A stretch of 64,000 bases of DNA from Pseudoflavitalea rhizosphaerae (GTDB lineage Bacteria > Bacteroidota > Bacteroidia > Chitinophagales > Chitinophagaceae). A program made the position numbers and the translations under genes. Within the stretch, counting starts at the first letter, position 1. Every line of letters starts with the position of its first letter. Shown here one piece after another: positions 26,484-36,401 of the stretch. Under the pieces are notes generated by a model. The model did no database searches and was not told the origin of the DNA. It worked only from the letters and a program-made list of their open reading frames with translations. Location: contig NZ_RCSU01000015.1 in assembly GCF_003991355.1 (NCBI RefSeq), forward strand, positions 1 through 64,000. Direction: 5' to 3'.

Positions 26484-27548
26484 ATGATTGATGCCTATAG
26501 CATTCCTGTTACAAAAACTGAACGTAGCAAGTTGAATGACACGCCCCTGGAGAATATCCCCTTCGGAAAACTCTTTACCGACCATATGCTGGTTGCGGAT
26601 TATATCAATGGTGAGTGGACGAATGTAGAGATCAAGCCATATCAGAATCTTTCTGTGGCTCCGTCTCTTGCAGCCATTCATTACGGGCAGGCAATTTTCG
26701 AAGGTATCAAGGCGTACAGGAATGCGGCAGGTGAGGCATTTATCTTCCGTCCGTTTGATAACTGGAAACGTTTCAATATAAGCGCCACACGCATGCAGAT
26801 GCCGGAAGTTCCTGAAGAGATCTTCATCGAAGGCATGCGCCAGCTGATCGGCCTCGATAAAAAATGGATCCCTGATTATGCAGATCATTCTCTGTATATC
26901 CGTCCATTCATGTTCTCAACTGATGAAGTGATTGGCGTGAAAGCATCTGACACTTACAAGTTCATGATCATCCTTAGCCCCACAGGGCCTTATTATAGCA
27001 CACCTGCAAGGATCTATGTTGAAGAGACCTATACACGCGCCGCTCCTGGCGGAATTGGCTTTGTAAAGGCCGCAGGCAACTATGGCGCCAGCATGCTGGT
27101 AACGGCCGAGGCCCGTAAACAAGGTTATGACCAGGTATTGTGGACCGATGCAGCCGAGCATAAATATGCGCAGGAGATCGGAACGATGAACGTATTCTTC
27201 GTTACCGGCAATACAGTACTTACGCCGGACCTGGAGCAGGGCACTATCCTGAATGGTGTTACAAGATCCAGCGCCATCACCATCATGAAAGAGATGGGGT
27301 ATAACGTGGAAGAGCGCGAGGTGAGCATCGAGGAAATGATTGAGTTGTACAAGAAAGGCCAGCTGCAGGAAGTGTTCGGAACAGGTACTGCGGCTACCAT
27401 CACTCCGATCCGTGAGCTGAAATACAAGGACTTTGTAATGACTTTCAATGTAGACGAGTGGAAGGCCGCTCCTGAAATGAAGAGAAGGCTGACCGATATC
27501 CGTGAGGGCAGGGCTGCCGATAATCATGGCTGGTTATTCAAAGTGTAA
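26484..27548 (+). CDS. ilvE: Branched-chain amino acid aminotransferase
   Basis: A fold-type IV PLP enzyme that interconverts leucine, isoleucine and valine with their 2-oxo acids. ATG at 26484 (MIDAYSIPV) is preferred over GTG at 26460 because a promoter-like CGTTTCTTTG lies at 26450-26460. Family features are FEGIKAYRN near residues 74-82, the PLP lysine in GFVKAAGNYGAS near 195, QEIGTMNVFFV near 233 and FGTGTAATITP near 305. Length (354 aa) is normal for class II BCAT. Confidence 0.95.
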   Translation: MIDAYSIPVTKTERSKLNDTPLENIPFGKLFTDHMLVADYINGEWTNVEIKPYQNLSVAPSLAAIHYGQAIFEGIKAYRNAAGEAFIFRPFDNWKRFNISATRMQMPEVPEEIFIEGMRQLIGLDKKWIPDYADHSLYIRPFMFSTDEVIGVKASDTYKFMIILSPTGPYYSTPARIYVEETYTRAAPGGIGFVKAAGNYGASMLVTAEARKQGYDQVLWTDAAEHKYAQEIGTMNVFFVTGNTVLTPDLEQGTILNGVTRSSAITIMKEMGYNVEEREVSIEEMIELYKKGQLQEVFGTGTAATITPIRELKYKDFVMTFNVDEWKAAPEMKRRLTDIREGRAADNHGWLFKV

Positions 27549-27610
27549 GCGGTTCATTTACAGTGTAAAAAACGCTCAGTTAAAATTTTTCACAAATTAG
27601 ATTTTCAAAA

Positions 27611-27642
27611 TTTGGTAAATAACAGGTAGGGGGTTACCTTTG
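27611..27642 (+). promoter_or_regulatory. Promoter of rpsL-rpsG
   Basis: TTTG at 27611-27614 and TACCTTTG at 27635-27642 are separated by 20 bases, which fits the Bacteroidota consensus TTTG-N19-TAnnTTTG. The -7 box lies 27 bases before the rpsL start. The same TTACCTTTGC core recurs before rpsJ and fusA. Confidence 0.75.
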
Positions 27643-27668
27643 CCGTCCCAAAAATCAAAAGGTTTAGA

Positions 27669-28049
27669 ATGCCTACAATTCAACAACTGGTAAGAAAAGG
27701 AAGAGAGATCATCAAGGCAAAGAGCAAATCAAGAGCTCTGGATTCCTCACCATTCCGTCGCGGCGTATGTACCCGTGTTTATACAACTACTCCGAAGAAG
27801 CCTAACTCCGCTTTGCGTAAGGTTGCCAAAGTGCGTCTGACAAACAAAGTAGAGGTGATCGCCTATATTCCGGGTGAAGGTCACAACCTGCAGGAGCACT
27901 CCATCGTGCTGGTAAGGGGTGGTCGTGTGAAGGACCTGCCAGGTGTTCGTTACCACATCGTACGTGGTAGCCTGGATACTGCCGGTGTGAAGGACAGAAA
28001 GCAGAGCCGTTCCAAATACGGTACTAAAAAGGAAAAAGCTAAAAAATAA
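27669..28049 (+). CDS. rpsL: 30S ribosomal protein S12
   Basis: It lies at the decoding centre of the small subunit. [12 protein letters not shown] at the N-terminus and [17 protein letters not shown] near residues 43-59 (in two parts) are diagnostic. The lysine after the PNSA loop, classical site of streptomycin resistance changes, is the wild-type form. Length is 126 residues. It is followed 32 bases later by rpsG. Confidence 0.98.
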   Translation: MPTIQQLVRKGREIIKAKSKSRALDSSPFRRGVCTRVYTTTPKKPNSALRKVAKVRLTNKVEVIAYIPGEGHNLQEHSIVLVRGGRVKDLPGVRYHIVRGSLDTAGVKDRKQSRSKYGTKKEKAKK

Positions 28050-28081
28050 TCAAACAGTACGCATTTATAAATAATTCATAA

Positions 28082-28549
28082 ATGAGGAAGACAAAAGCCA
28101 AGAAGATCGCCCCGGCGCCTGATTCTAAATATAATGACGCTCTGGTTACGCGCTTCGTGAACAACCTGATGTGGGAAGGTAAGAAGAACACTGCCTTCAC
28201 CATTTTCTATGATGCGATGGATCGCGTGTCAAAGACAACCAATGAAAACGGTTATGAAATTTGGAAAAAGGCGTTGAGCAACGTTACACCTGCGGTTGAA
28301 GTTCGCAGCCGTCGTATCGGTGGTGCCACCTTCCAGATTCCTACCGAGGTTCGTCCGGACAGGAAGATCTCCCTCAGCATCAAATGGCTGATCCGCTACA
28401 GCCGCGAGAGGAACGGTCGTAGCATGGCTGAGAAGCTGGCTAACGAGATCGTTGCTGCCGCTAAAGGTGAAGGCGCTGCTTTCAAAAAGAAAGAAGACAC
28501 TCACCGTATGGCTGAGGCAAACAAAGCCTTCTCTCACTTCAAAGTTTAA
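28082..28549 (+). CDS. rpsG: 30S ribosomal protein S7
   Basis: This protein nucleates assembly of the 30S head. [39 protein letters not shown] and [19 protein letters not shown] match the family, with 155 residues. In most relatives fusA follows directly; here a terminator and three unrelated genes come between. Confidence 0.98.
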   Translation: MRKTKAKKIAPAPDSKYNDALVTRFVNNLMWEGKKNTAFTIFYDAMDRVSKTTNENGYEIWKKALSNVTPAVEVRSRRIGGATFQIPTEVRPDRKISLSIKWLIRYSRERNGRSMAEKLANEIVAAAKGEGAAFKKKEDTHRMAEANKAFSHFKV

Positions 28550-28571
28550 TGTCACTTTGATCCATATAACT

Positions 28572-28602
28572 GAGCCCTCACCCTGGTGGGGGCTTTTTGT
28601 TT
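28572..28602 (+). terminator. Rho-independent terminator after rpsG
   Basis: GAGCCCTCACC and GGTGGGGGCT form a stem with a short loop, followed by TTTTTG. It closes the rpsL-rpsG unit. Confidence 0.8.
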
Positions 28603-28623
28603 ATTCCGTAATGCCTGCACCTT

Positions 28624-29022
28624 ATGATCAGAACACTTGCCCATCTGTTACTGCTCACTATAGTGGTTCTCGCCTGTCATGAGCAGGGAGCCAATGGCAC
28701 TGAATCGCGCGCCAAACATGATTCCGCAACTATCGCACCTGTTGAAGATCCCAGCGAACATTCCGCAGCGTCAATCACCGTCCGCCCGCTGATCGGAACC
28801 TGGGCTATGACCGGCGATACGCATATGAGCTTCCGGCTCAGTAAAGACTCGCTCTACTATCCCAATAATACTGATGGATTCCTGTACAGGGCCACGCCAG
28901 ACAGTATCCACTTCTATATGGATGGATATGTAAATGATTTTGCCTGGAAGATCAGGTCACAGGATACGCTGGAGATCATTGTTGATACTGCGCAATCCCA
29001 TTTTTATTACAGGTTGAAATAA
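28624..29022 (+). CDS. Small hypothetical lipoprotein, 132 aa
   Basis: The signal peptide ends with a lipobox-like LTIVVLAC, with cysteine near residue 18. The mature part has a linker of about 35 residues and a domain of about 80 residues beginning PLIGTWAMTGDTHMSFRL, which resembles lipocalin-like or copper-resistance NlpE-like small beta barrels. I do not assign a family. It stands between the rpsG terminator and a family-1 repeat. Confidence 0.65.
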   Translation: MIRTLAHLLLLTIVVLACHEQGANGTESRAKHDSATIAPVEDPSEHSAASITVRPLIGTWAMTGDTHMSFRLSKDSLYYPNNTDGFLYRATPDSIHFYMDGYVNDFAWKIRSQDTLEIIVDTAQSHFYYRLK

Positions 29023-29036
29023 TTAAGGCGAGGCCG

Positions 29037-29172
29037 GCTAAAAAGGCGGAGAGCTGGCTGTCGCCCGCCTCCGGCGAGTGACTTCTATTTGTTCGCCTCC
29101 GGCGAACACCGCGTCGCCGGAGGCGACTAAACAAAACTCACTCGCCAGAGGCGAGCGACTGCCGCTCGCCGC
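29037..29172 (+). repeat. Family-1 palindromic repeat, copy 3
   Basis: This copy has the outer left end CTAAAAAGGCGGAGAGCTGG and all four inner hairpins. It lies between the convergent lipoprotein and glycosyltransferase genes; its right end reaches almost to the stop codon of the latter. Orientation is the same as in copies 1, 2 and 4. Confidence 0.9.
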
Positions 29173-29176
29173 TAAT

Positions 29177-30025
29177 TCAGGAAAGCTGTCCCAGTTTCTT
29201 AATGTAATTCTTGAATTTGACCTTACCCGGGATCTGCGGTTCGGTCAGCGGGCCATCGTATGTTTTTCCTCTCTTCAGGTAATACTCGGTGAAAGTGCTG
29301 GATGTGATCCCCCATTTGCGCAGGAACGTACGGTAACCATTATTCGCAACTACGCGGCCGGTGGATTTTGTTCCGAAATGATAGACGCGGCTGGCCGCTA
29401 CTCCCTTGAAGATCCTTACACCCAGTAACCAAAGTTTCATGCAGAGATCGGGATCGGAATAAAAACCGGGAGAGAACTCGATGCTGTAGCCGCCGATCAT
29501 GTCCCAGAGGTCCTTATGCATGATATTCGGAGGCCAGGTGGTGCCCTGCCAGTCTTTCATCGGCAGGTCCTTGAATGTACGCAGCAGCTCCTCTTCGCGG
29601 AAACTGCTGATATCTTTTCCATAGTCTTTGCTGATGGTGCAAACATTTTTGCTATCGGGCTCAATCAGTGTGCCTGAGAGCAGGAAATTTTTATGCCCGA
29701 TCTGCCGGATCTCATTCATCAGCTCCGTATCCCAGCCGGGGCAGGTATACATATCATCATTGATATACAGGATATAGTCAGCTGTAGCCAATGGCCTGGC
29801 CAGGTTCATTGCCAGGCAGATGCCAATATTGGTATCGCTGTGGTTGAATTTGATATCGGGTTGTTGTTTCACCCACCCGAGTGTACCATCGCTGCCATCA
29901 TTCACATGAACGATTATTTCGTGAGGAATGATGGAATTCTTCCTGATACTTTCAACGCAGCACCTGAGATAGGGCAGGTTGTTCCAGGTGGGTATGAGGA
30001 TCGAAAAACGGGTGGAATGGTTCAT
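29177..30025 (-). CDS. Family 2 glycosyltransferase
   Basis: The start MNHSTRFSI at 30025 is preferred; a frame start at 30058 exists. GT-A fold features are FSILIPTWNNLPYL at the N-terminus, EIIVHVNDGSDGT near residues 40-52, the metal-binding NDD in YILYINDDMY near 90-99, and FSPGFYSDPDLCMKLWLLG near 175-193 with the acceptor-site aspartates. No membrane helix is visible. Acceptor and sugar are unknown. It is isolated from other envelope genes and followed downstream by a family-1 repeat. Confidence 0.88.
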   Translation of the reverse strand: MNHSTRFSILIPTWNNLPYLRCCVESIRKNSIIPHEIIVHVNDGSDGTLGWVKQQPDIKFNHSDTNIGICLAMNLARPLATADYILYINDDMYTCPGWDTELMNEIRQIGHKNFLLSGTLIEPDSKNVCTISKDYGKDISSFREEELLRTFKDLPMKDWQGTTWPPNIMHKDLWDMIGGYSIEFSPGFYSDPDLCMKLWLLGVRIFKGVAASRVYHFGTKSTGRVVANNGYRTFLRKWGITSSTFTEYYLKRGKTYDGPLTEPQIPGKVKFKNYIKKLGQLS

Positions 30026-30101
30026 CGGGTTCTGTTCTTTGGGGCCAAAAATAGCCAAGGAATTGACAATGATCTCAATTTAATTTTTTGTATTCATTGT
30101 A

Positions 30102-32714
30102 TCATCTGATCAATAAAGATAACCTGCCCGCCTGATTGCCATTCCTCCTCATCACCAGGAAATACAGTCCGCTCTTCAAACCCGTTAGCGGCAACCATTG
30201 CGGAAAACCGACCAGCGCCTGTTGTTTCAGCAGTTGCCCCTGTACGTTGTACAATTGAATAAGGGCCTCGTTGAAATCCTTTGCATGGATCCATACGCCG
30301 CTGTTTGCCGCAACAGGGTTGGGCCAAACGAGATAGTTGCCATGTTGCACTACCAATATTTTCTCCGGTTCACTGTAGATGAATTGCCCTGTTACCAGTT
30401 CGATCCTGAGCCGGTAACTGTTCTCTCCCTGCAAAAGCTGATCATCTTCCCATCGATATGAACTGGCGGAAGGAAGGTCAACGGTCTGTAAAAATGTTGC
30501 CACTGCCGGCCCCAACTTTTCCAATACGATCTGCTTTACCCGGTACAAGGTACCCAGCTCTGCTGTGATGGATACCCGGTCTGCGTCCTGTAAGTAAGCA
30601 AGAAAGCTTTTAATATAACAGCCTGCTCCCTGTGTGGTATAGTCGAAAGTGAAACTTTTTTGTCCGGTCTTTCCACCAATCAGCGGAGCAACGGCATAGA
30701 ATAATTCCGGTTGCTGATCTTTTTTGAAAACAGCCTGGGTATCGGCAGTGGAAGTGATTATGGGACGAAGATACCGGTCACCGGCACCGATGGTGAACAG
30801 TGCATATTGCGGAACGCCGGGCGACTTATTCCAGCCGACCAGGAAACTATCTGTGCAGTTGAAACCGGTGAAACCGGTGATACGCGAACTGACAATGAAT
30901 TCGTCCGACTGAATGATCTTCGAACCAACGGTGATGCGCAATCGAACCAGGGAGTTGATGTCCGGCACCGCCCACCGATAGCATCTTTTCGACAGGTCCG
31001 CATGTGCTATCAGTTGCCAATTAATGCCGTCTGTTGAATATTCAAGAATACCCATGCTTTCTGCGAAAGTGGATGACCACCGCAGAACATAGGTTGCGCC
31101 TCCTCTCAATGGATCGGACCCTGTTGGCGCATACCATTGGAAACGGTTGGCAGTATCTGCCTGCCAGGCGATGGAAAAAGCCTGCGGTCCGCTAACCTTG
31201 CTGCCTTTAATGATCAGCTGGTATTGTCCGGGTTCAGGAAAGTCGAGGGAAACCTGTTCAATGTTGTTGATCGTATCGATACCGCGATGGGCAGGCTTGT
31301 TCAATGAATCAGCATGTGCAGCCTGTGAAAGCACCCAGGGATAAACAACGGCACCAGATCCGGTATGTTTCAGTTGCAGGTCGAGGTCATTCAGCAATGC
31401 TTTTGTATTGCCGGGACCTGCGGGAGGATCTGTCCAGCAGAGGGTGGCTTTCAATCTCCTGATACCGGGACCGATATTCAGATCGTAGCTGATGGTTTCA
31501 TCATGCTGCAGGGTACCGGTAAAAAATCGGTTGTTGTGCATCGTTAGTAAGGCATTGGCCGCATTGGCATTGCCGTAACCAGAAGTGAAATCCGGTCCTT
31601 CGTTCCCCAGATCATCAGCGCTGTTGATGAGTATGGCTTTTACGAGTGAAGCGGGGGGAAGATCAGTATTGCCCAGGTTGAGCTGGTAGCGTTGCTGCAA
31701 CAGCAATGCGATACCGGAAACGATAGCCGCTGAGCCGGAGCTTCCATCCTGTCCGTATGCCATGAGTTCGGGTTTTAGTCTACCGTCGTATGCGGGTCCC
31801 CGTGAGCTGAGGGGAGCGATATTGTAAAAAGAGTCGATTGCTCCAACAGTGATGATATTCTTTGCCATTTTGAAGCTGCCGGTTAGATTGGCGAACCCGG
31901 GAAGATTGGCGTAGACGCCGTTTTCAGCAGCGGCAAGTCCTTCATTGCCTGCGCTGAAAACATGCACCAGCGCCGGATTGGCGATGAGGCTTGCATCGTA
32001 GGCGAATGCATCGGCTCCGTAATAATTCTCGATACCTGTGCCGTAGGAATGGTTTTGGACGCTGATTCGATAACGCTGGTAATCATCATCTTTTTCCGGC
32101 AAAAGACTGGTGAAGCTGGCGGAGCTGATAATAGCGCCGCTGGCGGCTCCTCTGCCGGTGCTATGAGAATTGCCTGCGCCTGCTGCCATGGTTCCCATAA
32201 TGGTGGCGTGGGTGGAAGTATTTGCATCCGCAAGCGGTGTAGAAAGGAAGCGGCCCCGGAAATCGATATCGGTTGTATCCGGACTGCGTTCCTTGAGATT
32301 AAGCACCAGGTTGCGGCCATCGAGGGAGGGCTGCAGGTGGCGGATGGTATTGAGCTGGTTGGCGCTGGCATCGAAAGTGACTATGGTGAGCTCTTCCCGT
32401 GGAATACGGGGCCGGTCGGCATAGCGGACCAGGCCATTCCGGATCAGCGGGAGCAATTCCGGCAGGGAGGCATTGAGGACGGTGAGCCCCGTGCGGGGAT
32501 CATGTCTCGATACGGGATTGCCCCCGATTTTAATGAGCTGTTTCCTGAGGAGGGAAGTATCTTTGCAGAGGATCCACCATGTAGTGGATTGATTGTCAGT
32601 TAATTTTTTGACAGCGGCGGGGCTGAGCCTGCCTGAAGGGGCAGGGCCTGGTTGCTGGGCGGTTGCGGAAAGCAGCCATCCGGATAAGGCGAGCGGCAGG
32701 TAGAATTTTCTCAT
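30102..32714 (-). CDS. Secreted S8 (subtilisin-like) peptidase with T9SS sorting domain, 870 aa
   Basis: A signal peptide (FYLPLALSGWLLSATAQ) starts it. The S8 domain has the histidine region NTSTHATIMGTMAAGAG near residue 170, the oxyanion asparagine in HVFSAGNEG near 256 and the serine region GSSGSAAIVSGIALLL near 325. The usual aspartate motif (DTG) is not seen at its place, where the sequence reads LVLNLKERSPD. Beta-sandwich domains follow, and the last 75 residues (WPNPVAANSGVWIHAKDF, LKSGLYFLVM) form a type A T9SS sorting domain. It is probably exported through the outer membrane. Confidence 0.87.
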   Translation of the reverse strand: MRKFYLPLALSGWLLSATAQQPGPAPSGRLSPAAVKKLTDNQSTTWWILCKDTSLLRKQLIKIGGNPVSRHDPRTGLTVLNASLPELLPLIRNGLVRYADRPRIPREELTIVTFDASANQLNTIRHLQPSLDGRNLVLNLKERSPDTTDIDFRGRFLSTPLADANTSTHATIMGTMAAGAGNSHSTGRGAASGAIISSASFTSLLPEKDDDYQRYRISVQNHSYGTGIENYYGADAFAYDASLIANPALVHVFSAGNEGLAAAENGVYANLPGFANLTGSFKMAKNIITVGAIDSFYNIAPLSSRGPAYDGRLKPELMAYGQDGSSGSAAIVSGIALLLQQRYQLNLGNTDLPPASLVKAILINSADDLGNEGPDFTSGYGNANAANALLTMHNNRFFTGTLQHDETISYDLNIGPGIRRLKATLCWTDPPAGPGNTKALLNDLDLQLKHTGSGAVVYPWVLSQAAHADSLNKPAHRGIDTINNIEQVSLDFPEPGQYQLIIKGSKVSGPQAFSIAWQADTANRFQWYAPTGSDPLRGGATYVLRWSSTFAESMGILEYSTDGINWQLIAHADLSKRCYRWAVPDINSLVRLRITVGSKIIQSDEFIVSSRITGFTGFNCTDSFLVGWNKSPGVPQYALFTIGAGDRYLRPIITSTADTQAVFKKDQQPELFYAVAPLIGGKTGQKSFTFDYTTQGAGCYIKSFLAYLQDADRVSITAELGTLYRVKQIVLEKLGPAVATFLQTVDLPSASSYRWEDDQLLQGENSYRLRIELVTGQFIYSEPEKILVVQHGNYLVWPNPVAANSGVWIHAKDFNEALIQLYNVQGQLLKQQALVGFPQWLPLTGLKSGLYFLVMRRNGNQAGRLSLLIR

Positions 32715-32812
32715 GATTCAGGCGGCGCTGTTCTTAAAGTTAAATATTTGTGACTGCCTGCGGGCCACATAAATTTTGCGGCTGTCTCACGTATTTTTCC
32801 GGGTAATTTGAT

Positions 32813-32820
32813 TACCTTTG
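32813..32820 (+). promoter_or_regulatory. Candidate -7 box for fusA
   Basis: TACCTTTG, identical to the -7 boxes of rpsL and rpsJ, lies 62 bases before the fusA start. A TTTG -33 box at the expected distance is not evident. Confidence 0.55.
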
Positions 32821-32881
32821 CGCACCAAATTTCAGGGATAATTGTTCCCTGTTCACATTAAAAAGCAAACAAAAACAAGTC

Positions 32882-35032
32882 ATGGCAGACTTAAGACTAC
32901 AAAGAAATTTTGGTATTGCGGCTCACATCGATGCCGGCAAAACCACTACCACAGAGCGTATCCTGAGGTATACCGGTATGATCCACAAGATTGGTGAAGT
33001 ACACGACGGTGGCGCTACCACTGACTGGATGGAACAGGAAAAGGAGAGGGGTATTACCATTACTTCTGCTGCTGTTAGCTGCCAGTGGCAATTCCCTACC
33101 GTTAACGGTAAGGCTGATGCAAACACCAAGAAATACTACTTCAATATCATCGATACTCCGGGTCACGTGGACTTCACTGTAGAAGTGGAGCGTTCCATGC
33201 GTGTACTGGATGGTCTGATCGCGCTGTTCTCTGCCGTTGACGGTGTTGAGCCTCAGTCTGAGACTGTATGGCGTCAGGCAAACCGTTACAAGGTTCCCCG
33301 TATCGGTTTCGTGAACAAGATGGACCGTTCCGGTGCAGACTTCCTGAATGTGGTAAAACAAGTGAAGGAAATGCTGGGCGCCAAAGCCGTTCCTCTTCAG
33401 CTCCCTATCGGTGCAGAAGATGATTTCAAAGGCGTGGTTGACCTGATCACCATGAAAGGTGTTATCTGGGATATGGCTACTGAAGGTATGACCTTCACTA
33501 CCATCCCTGTACCTGATGACATGAAGGAAGAAGCAGAAGAGTGGAGAGCACAGCTGATCGAAGCTGTTGCAGAGTATGACGATAAACTGATGGAGAAATT
33601 CTTCGATGATCCCAACAGCATCTCTGAAGCTGAAGTACACGAGGCTATCCGCAAGGCTACCATCGACCTCAGCATCGTTCCGATGATGTGTGGTTCTTCA
33701 TTCAAGAACAAAGGCGTACAAACTGCACTGGATGCTGTTTGCCGTTACCTGCCTTCTCCTGTAGATATCGAAGATACTGTAGGTGTTAATCCTGAGACTG
33801 GTGAGAACGAAGTTCGTAAAGCTGATCCCAAAGCACCTTTTGCAGCGCTGGCCTTCAAGATCATGACCGATCCTTTCGTAGGTCGTCTCGCGTTCTTCAG
33901 GTGTTATAGCGGCCACCTCGATGCCGGTTCTTACGTTAAGAACATGCGTTCCGGCAAGAACGAGCGTATCAGCCGTATCATGAAGATGTTCGCCAACAAA
34001 CAAAACCCTATCGACTTCATCGAAGCAGGTGATATCGGTGCGGCTGTTGGTTTCAAGGAGATCAAGACCGGTGATACCCTTTGTGACGAAAACCATCCGA
34101 TCGTTCTCGAGAACATGTTCATCCCTGAGCCTGTGATCGCGATCGCTGTTGAGCCTAAAACACAGGCAGACGTTGACAAAATGGGTATGGCTATCGCCAA
34201 ACTGGTGGAAGAAGATCCTACACTCCGCGTAAATACTGATGAAGATACCGGTCAAACCATCCTCCGTGGTATGGGTGAGCTGCACCTGGAGATCATCATC
34301 GACCGTATGCGTCGTGAGTTCAAAGTAGAAGTAAACCAGGGCGCTCCCCAGGTTGCCTATAAAGAAGCATTCCGTAAAACGATCGAACACCGTGAGGTGC
34401 TGAAGAAACAATCTGGTGGTCGTGGTAAGTTTGCCGACATCATCTTCGAATTCGGTCCTGCCGATGAAGAGTGGCTGAAAACAAACGAAGGCGAGCAGTT
34501 CCAGTTCGTGAACGATATCTTCGGTGGATCTATTCCCCGTGAGTTCGTTCCCGCCATCCAGAAAGGCTTCCAGGCTTCCATGGGTACCGGTGTGCTGGCC
34601 AACTATCCTGTTGAGAATATGAAGGTCCGTGTATTCGACGGTAGCTTCCACGCAGTTGACTCTGACTCTATGAGTTTCGAGCTTTGTGCCAAGCAAGGTT
34701 TCCGTGAGGCAGCCCGTAAAGCACAGCCTGTTCTCCTGGAGCCTATCATGAAAGTGGAAGTGATCACTCCGGACCAGTACATGGGTGATGTTACAGGTGA
34801 CCTGAACCGTCGTCGTGGTATGCTGGAAGGTATGGACAGCCGTAACAATGCGCAGGTGATCAAAGCAAAAGTTCCCCTGTCTGAAATGTTCGGTTACGTA
34901 ACACAGTTACGTTCACTGAGCTCCGGCCGTGCAACTTCTACCATGGAGTTCTCTCACTATTCTCCTGCTCCTAACAACATCGCTGAAGAAGTGATCGCGA
35001 AGGTGAAAGGAAAAGCAAAAGTTGAAGATTAA
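32882..35032 (+). CDS. fusA: Elongation factor G
   Basis: The translocation GTPase. G1 is [19 protein letters not shown] near residues 16-34, switch [18 protein letters not shown] near 91-106, G4 [10 protein letters not shown] near 145, followed by EF-G domains II to V ending in [18 protein letters not shown]. It has 716 residues. It is a single-gene unit here, with its own promoter and terminator, and is not joined to rpsG or rpsJ. Confidence 0.98.
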   Translation: MADLRLQRNFGIAAHIDAGKTTTTERILRYTGMIHKIGEVHDGGATTDWMEQEKERGITITSAAVSCQWQFPTVNGKADANTKKYYFNIIDTPGHVDFTVEVERSMRVLDGLIALFSAVDGVEPQSETVWRQANRYKVPRIGFVNKMDRSGADFLNVVKQVKEMLGAKAVPLQLPIGAEDDFKGVVDLITMKGVIWDMATEGMTFTTIPVPDDMKEEAEEWRAQLIEAVAEYDDKLMEKFFDDPNSISEAEVHEAIRKATIDLSIVPMMCGSSFKNKGVQTALDAVCRYLPSPVDIEDTVGVNPETGENEVRKADPKAPFAALAFKIMTDPFVGRLAFFRCYSGHLDAGSYVKNMRSGKNERISRIMKMFANKQNPIDFIEAGDIGAAVGFKEIKTGDTLCDENHPIVLENMFIPEPVIAIAVEPKTQADVDKMGMAIAKLVEEDPTLRVNTDEDTGQTILRGMGELHLEIIIDRMRREFKVEVNQGAPQVAYKEAFRKTIEHREVLKKQSGGRGKFADIIFEFGPADEEWLKTNEGEQFQFVNDIFGGSIPREFVPAIQKGFQASMGTGVLANYPVENMKVRVFDGSFHAVDSDSMSFELCAKQGFREAARKAQPVLLEPIMKVEVITPDQYMGDVTGDLNRRRGMLEGMDSRNNAQVIKAKVPLSEMFGYVTQLRSLSSGRATSTMEFSHYSPAPNNIAEEVIAKVKGKAKVED

Positions 35033-35051
35033 TAGCAATTTGCTTTAGATA

Positions 35052-35086
35052 TTAAAGGGCTGACCTGATGGGTCGGCCCTTTTACA
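35052..35086 (+). terminator. Terminator of fusA
   Basis: AAAGGGCTGACC and GGTCGGCCCTTTT form a strong stem with a TGATG-like loop, ending in T residues, 20 bases after the fusA stop. Confidence 0.85.
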
Positions 35087-35343
35087 TGTGAGGCTGTGTA
35101 AACTATCTGGCGGCGCTCCCGGGTAACCCTCCAGTACCTCTTTCATGCCTCCCGGTACCATTCGGCAGCAACTAATGCACCATTACCAGGCAACTAATGC
35201 ACCATTCGACACTTTTAATGCGTTGATTATTACTTTGTTAGTTAATTATGCCAGGTAGTTGATATTGCTAATCGGCTGTCAATCAGTTGTATACAATAGA
35301 TTTGCCTGATTAGTGTTTGAATGATGGATGGGGTTGTTTTGCT
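35087..35343. other. Non-coding gap with a 17-bp direct repeat
   Basis: There is no plausible gene. GCAACTAATGCACCATT occurs at 35168-35184 and again at 35190-35206, a 22-base period. The rest is AT-rich with no recognisable element. Confidence 0.6.
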
Positions 35344-36399
35344 TCAGGCATCCCGCAATAATTTATGCTGACTGGCTGTATGAAAATTCCGCCAGATCCT
35401 GTTCGCTTCGGTGCTGCTGTCCGCTGCTTGCATCCCCATGGCAGGATACAAAGTCTGCATCAGCTTGCCACAAACTGCATATAAATCCCTGCTACACCTG
35501 CTGATATCCGTTAGTAAGCCGTCCGGAATATGGGATTGCTGAAGAAGTTTCGTCCAACTGTTGTTTATCTTCTCATAAAAAATATCCCTGGCCTCCATTA
35601 ATTCCTGTTGCAGTTTGATAGCGGCTTTGTCTGGTTCCGCTGTATGAAGGAAATACAATTCCAGGAATCGCATGGCCATGCCTGAAAAATTTACGCATAG
35701 TGTGGCTTCTGCGAATTGTAAAAATGGAAAACGATATACTGCCTGAGGCAACACTGCGTATGCAGGATCTATTTCAAACCTGCGGTTGGAAGGAACAACG
35801 ATGGGGCCTGCTTCGAAACTCAGACTGGCCGTGGCGCGCATGCCCATCATATTCCAGTCGTGCTGCAGTTTCACTTCAGAAGGAAATAACCAGAAAGCAG
35901 CTGTGGCAGCTATTCCGTTCCCATCTTTCAATATCGCCCCGTTCTCTTTCAGATTACATACGCAGGTGAAAACAGTTGCATGTGGAGCACCGGTTGCATA
36001 TTTCCACTTGCCGGCAATATGGTAGCCATCGGCTTTCAGCTCAGCAGTTCCTGTTGCTGCGCCGCTACCAGCGAAACAGACTTTTGGATTATTGAATAAT
36101 TCTGCGGCTATGCCAGGCTCCAGGAAGCCTATGAAGAAATTGGCGCCACTGCATAACGTTACGGTCCAGCCGAAACTGCCATCCACCCAGGCCAGGGCTT
36201 CCTCCAGTTGCAAAGCTTCCGGAAAGGATAATTCAAGTCCGCCATTTGTTTTCGGTACAAAAAGATTGAACCAGTTGTTGCGAAGGACCAGTTCCAGCTG
36301 TGCAGGATGCAGTTGATTGGACTGTTCGGCTGCTGCCGCCGTACTGCGGATCATTTCCGCTGCTTCCGTTGCAATCAGGTCAGAAAATGGAATATTCAT
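35344..36399 (-). CDS. Acyl-CoA dehydrogenase / flavin monooxygenase-fold protein, 351 aa
   Basis: ATG at 36399 is taken as the start; GTG at 36405 would overlap the upstream gene by four bases. The N-terminal helical part (WFNLFVPKTNGGLELSFPEA) leads to the flavin beta-domain (GSGAATGTAELKADGYHIAG near residues 110-129, GKWKYATGAPHATVF) and a C-terminal helical bundle. This resembles the acyl-CoA dehydrogenase fold oxygenases (HpaB/HsaA/DszC group). It follows the PnuC-type gene with no gap and so is probably under the same TPP riboswitch. The substrate is unknown. Confidence 0.78.
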   Translation of the reverse strand: MNIPFSDLIATEAAEMIRSTAAAAEQSNQLHPAQLELVLRNNWFNLFVPKTNGGLELSFPEALQLEEALAWVDGSFGWTVTLCSGANFFIGFLEPGIAAELFNNPKVCFAGSGAATGTAELKADGYHIAGKWKYATGAPHATVFTCVCNLKENGAILKDGNGIAATAAFWLFPSEVKLQHDWNMMGMRATASLSFEAGPIVVPSNRRFEIDPAYAVLPQAVYRFPFLQFAEATLCVNFSGMAMRFLELYFLHTAEPDKAAIKLQQELMEARDIFYEKINNSWTKLLQQSHIPDGLLTDISRCSRDLYAVCGKLMQTLYPAMGMQAADSSTEANRIWRNFHTASQHKLLRDA

Positions 36400-36401
36400 A
36401 C

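Noticed and set aside
33698-34696. Open frame of 332 codons antisense to fusA
   Set aside because: It mirrors a highly conserved gene with biased codons, a known source of long antisense frames.
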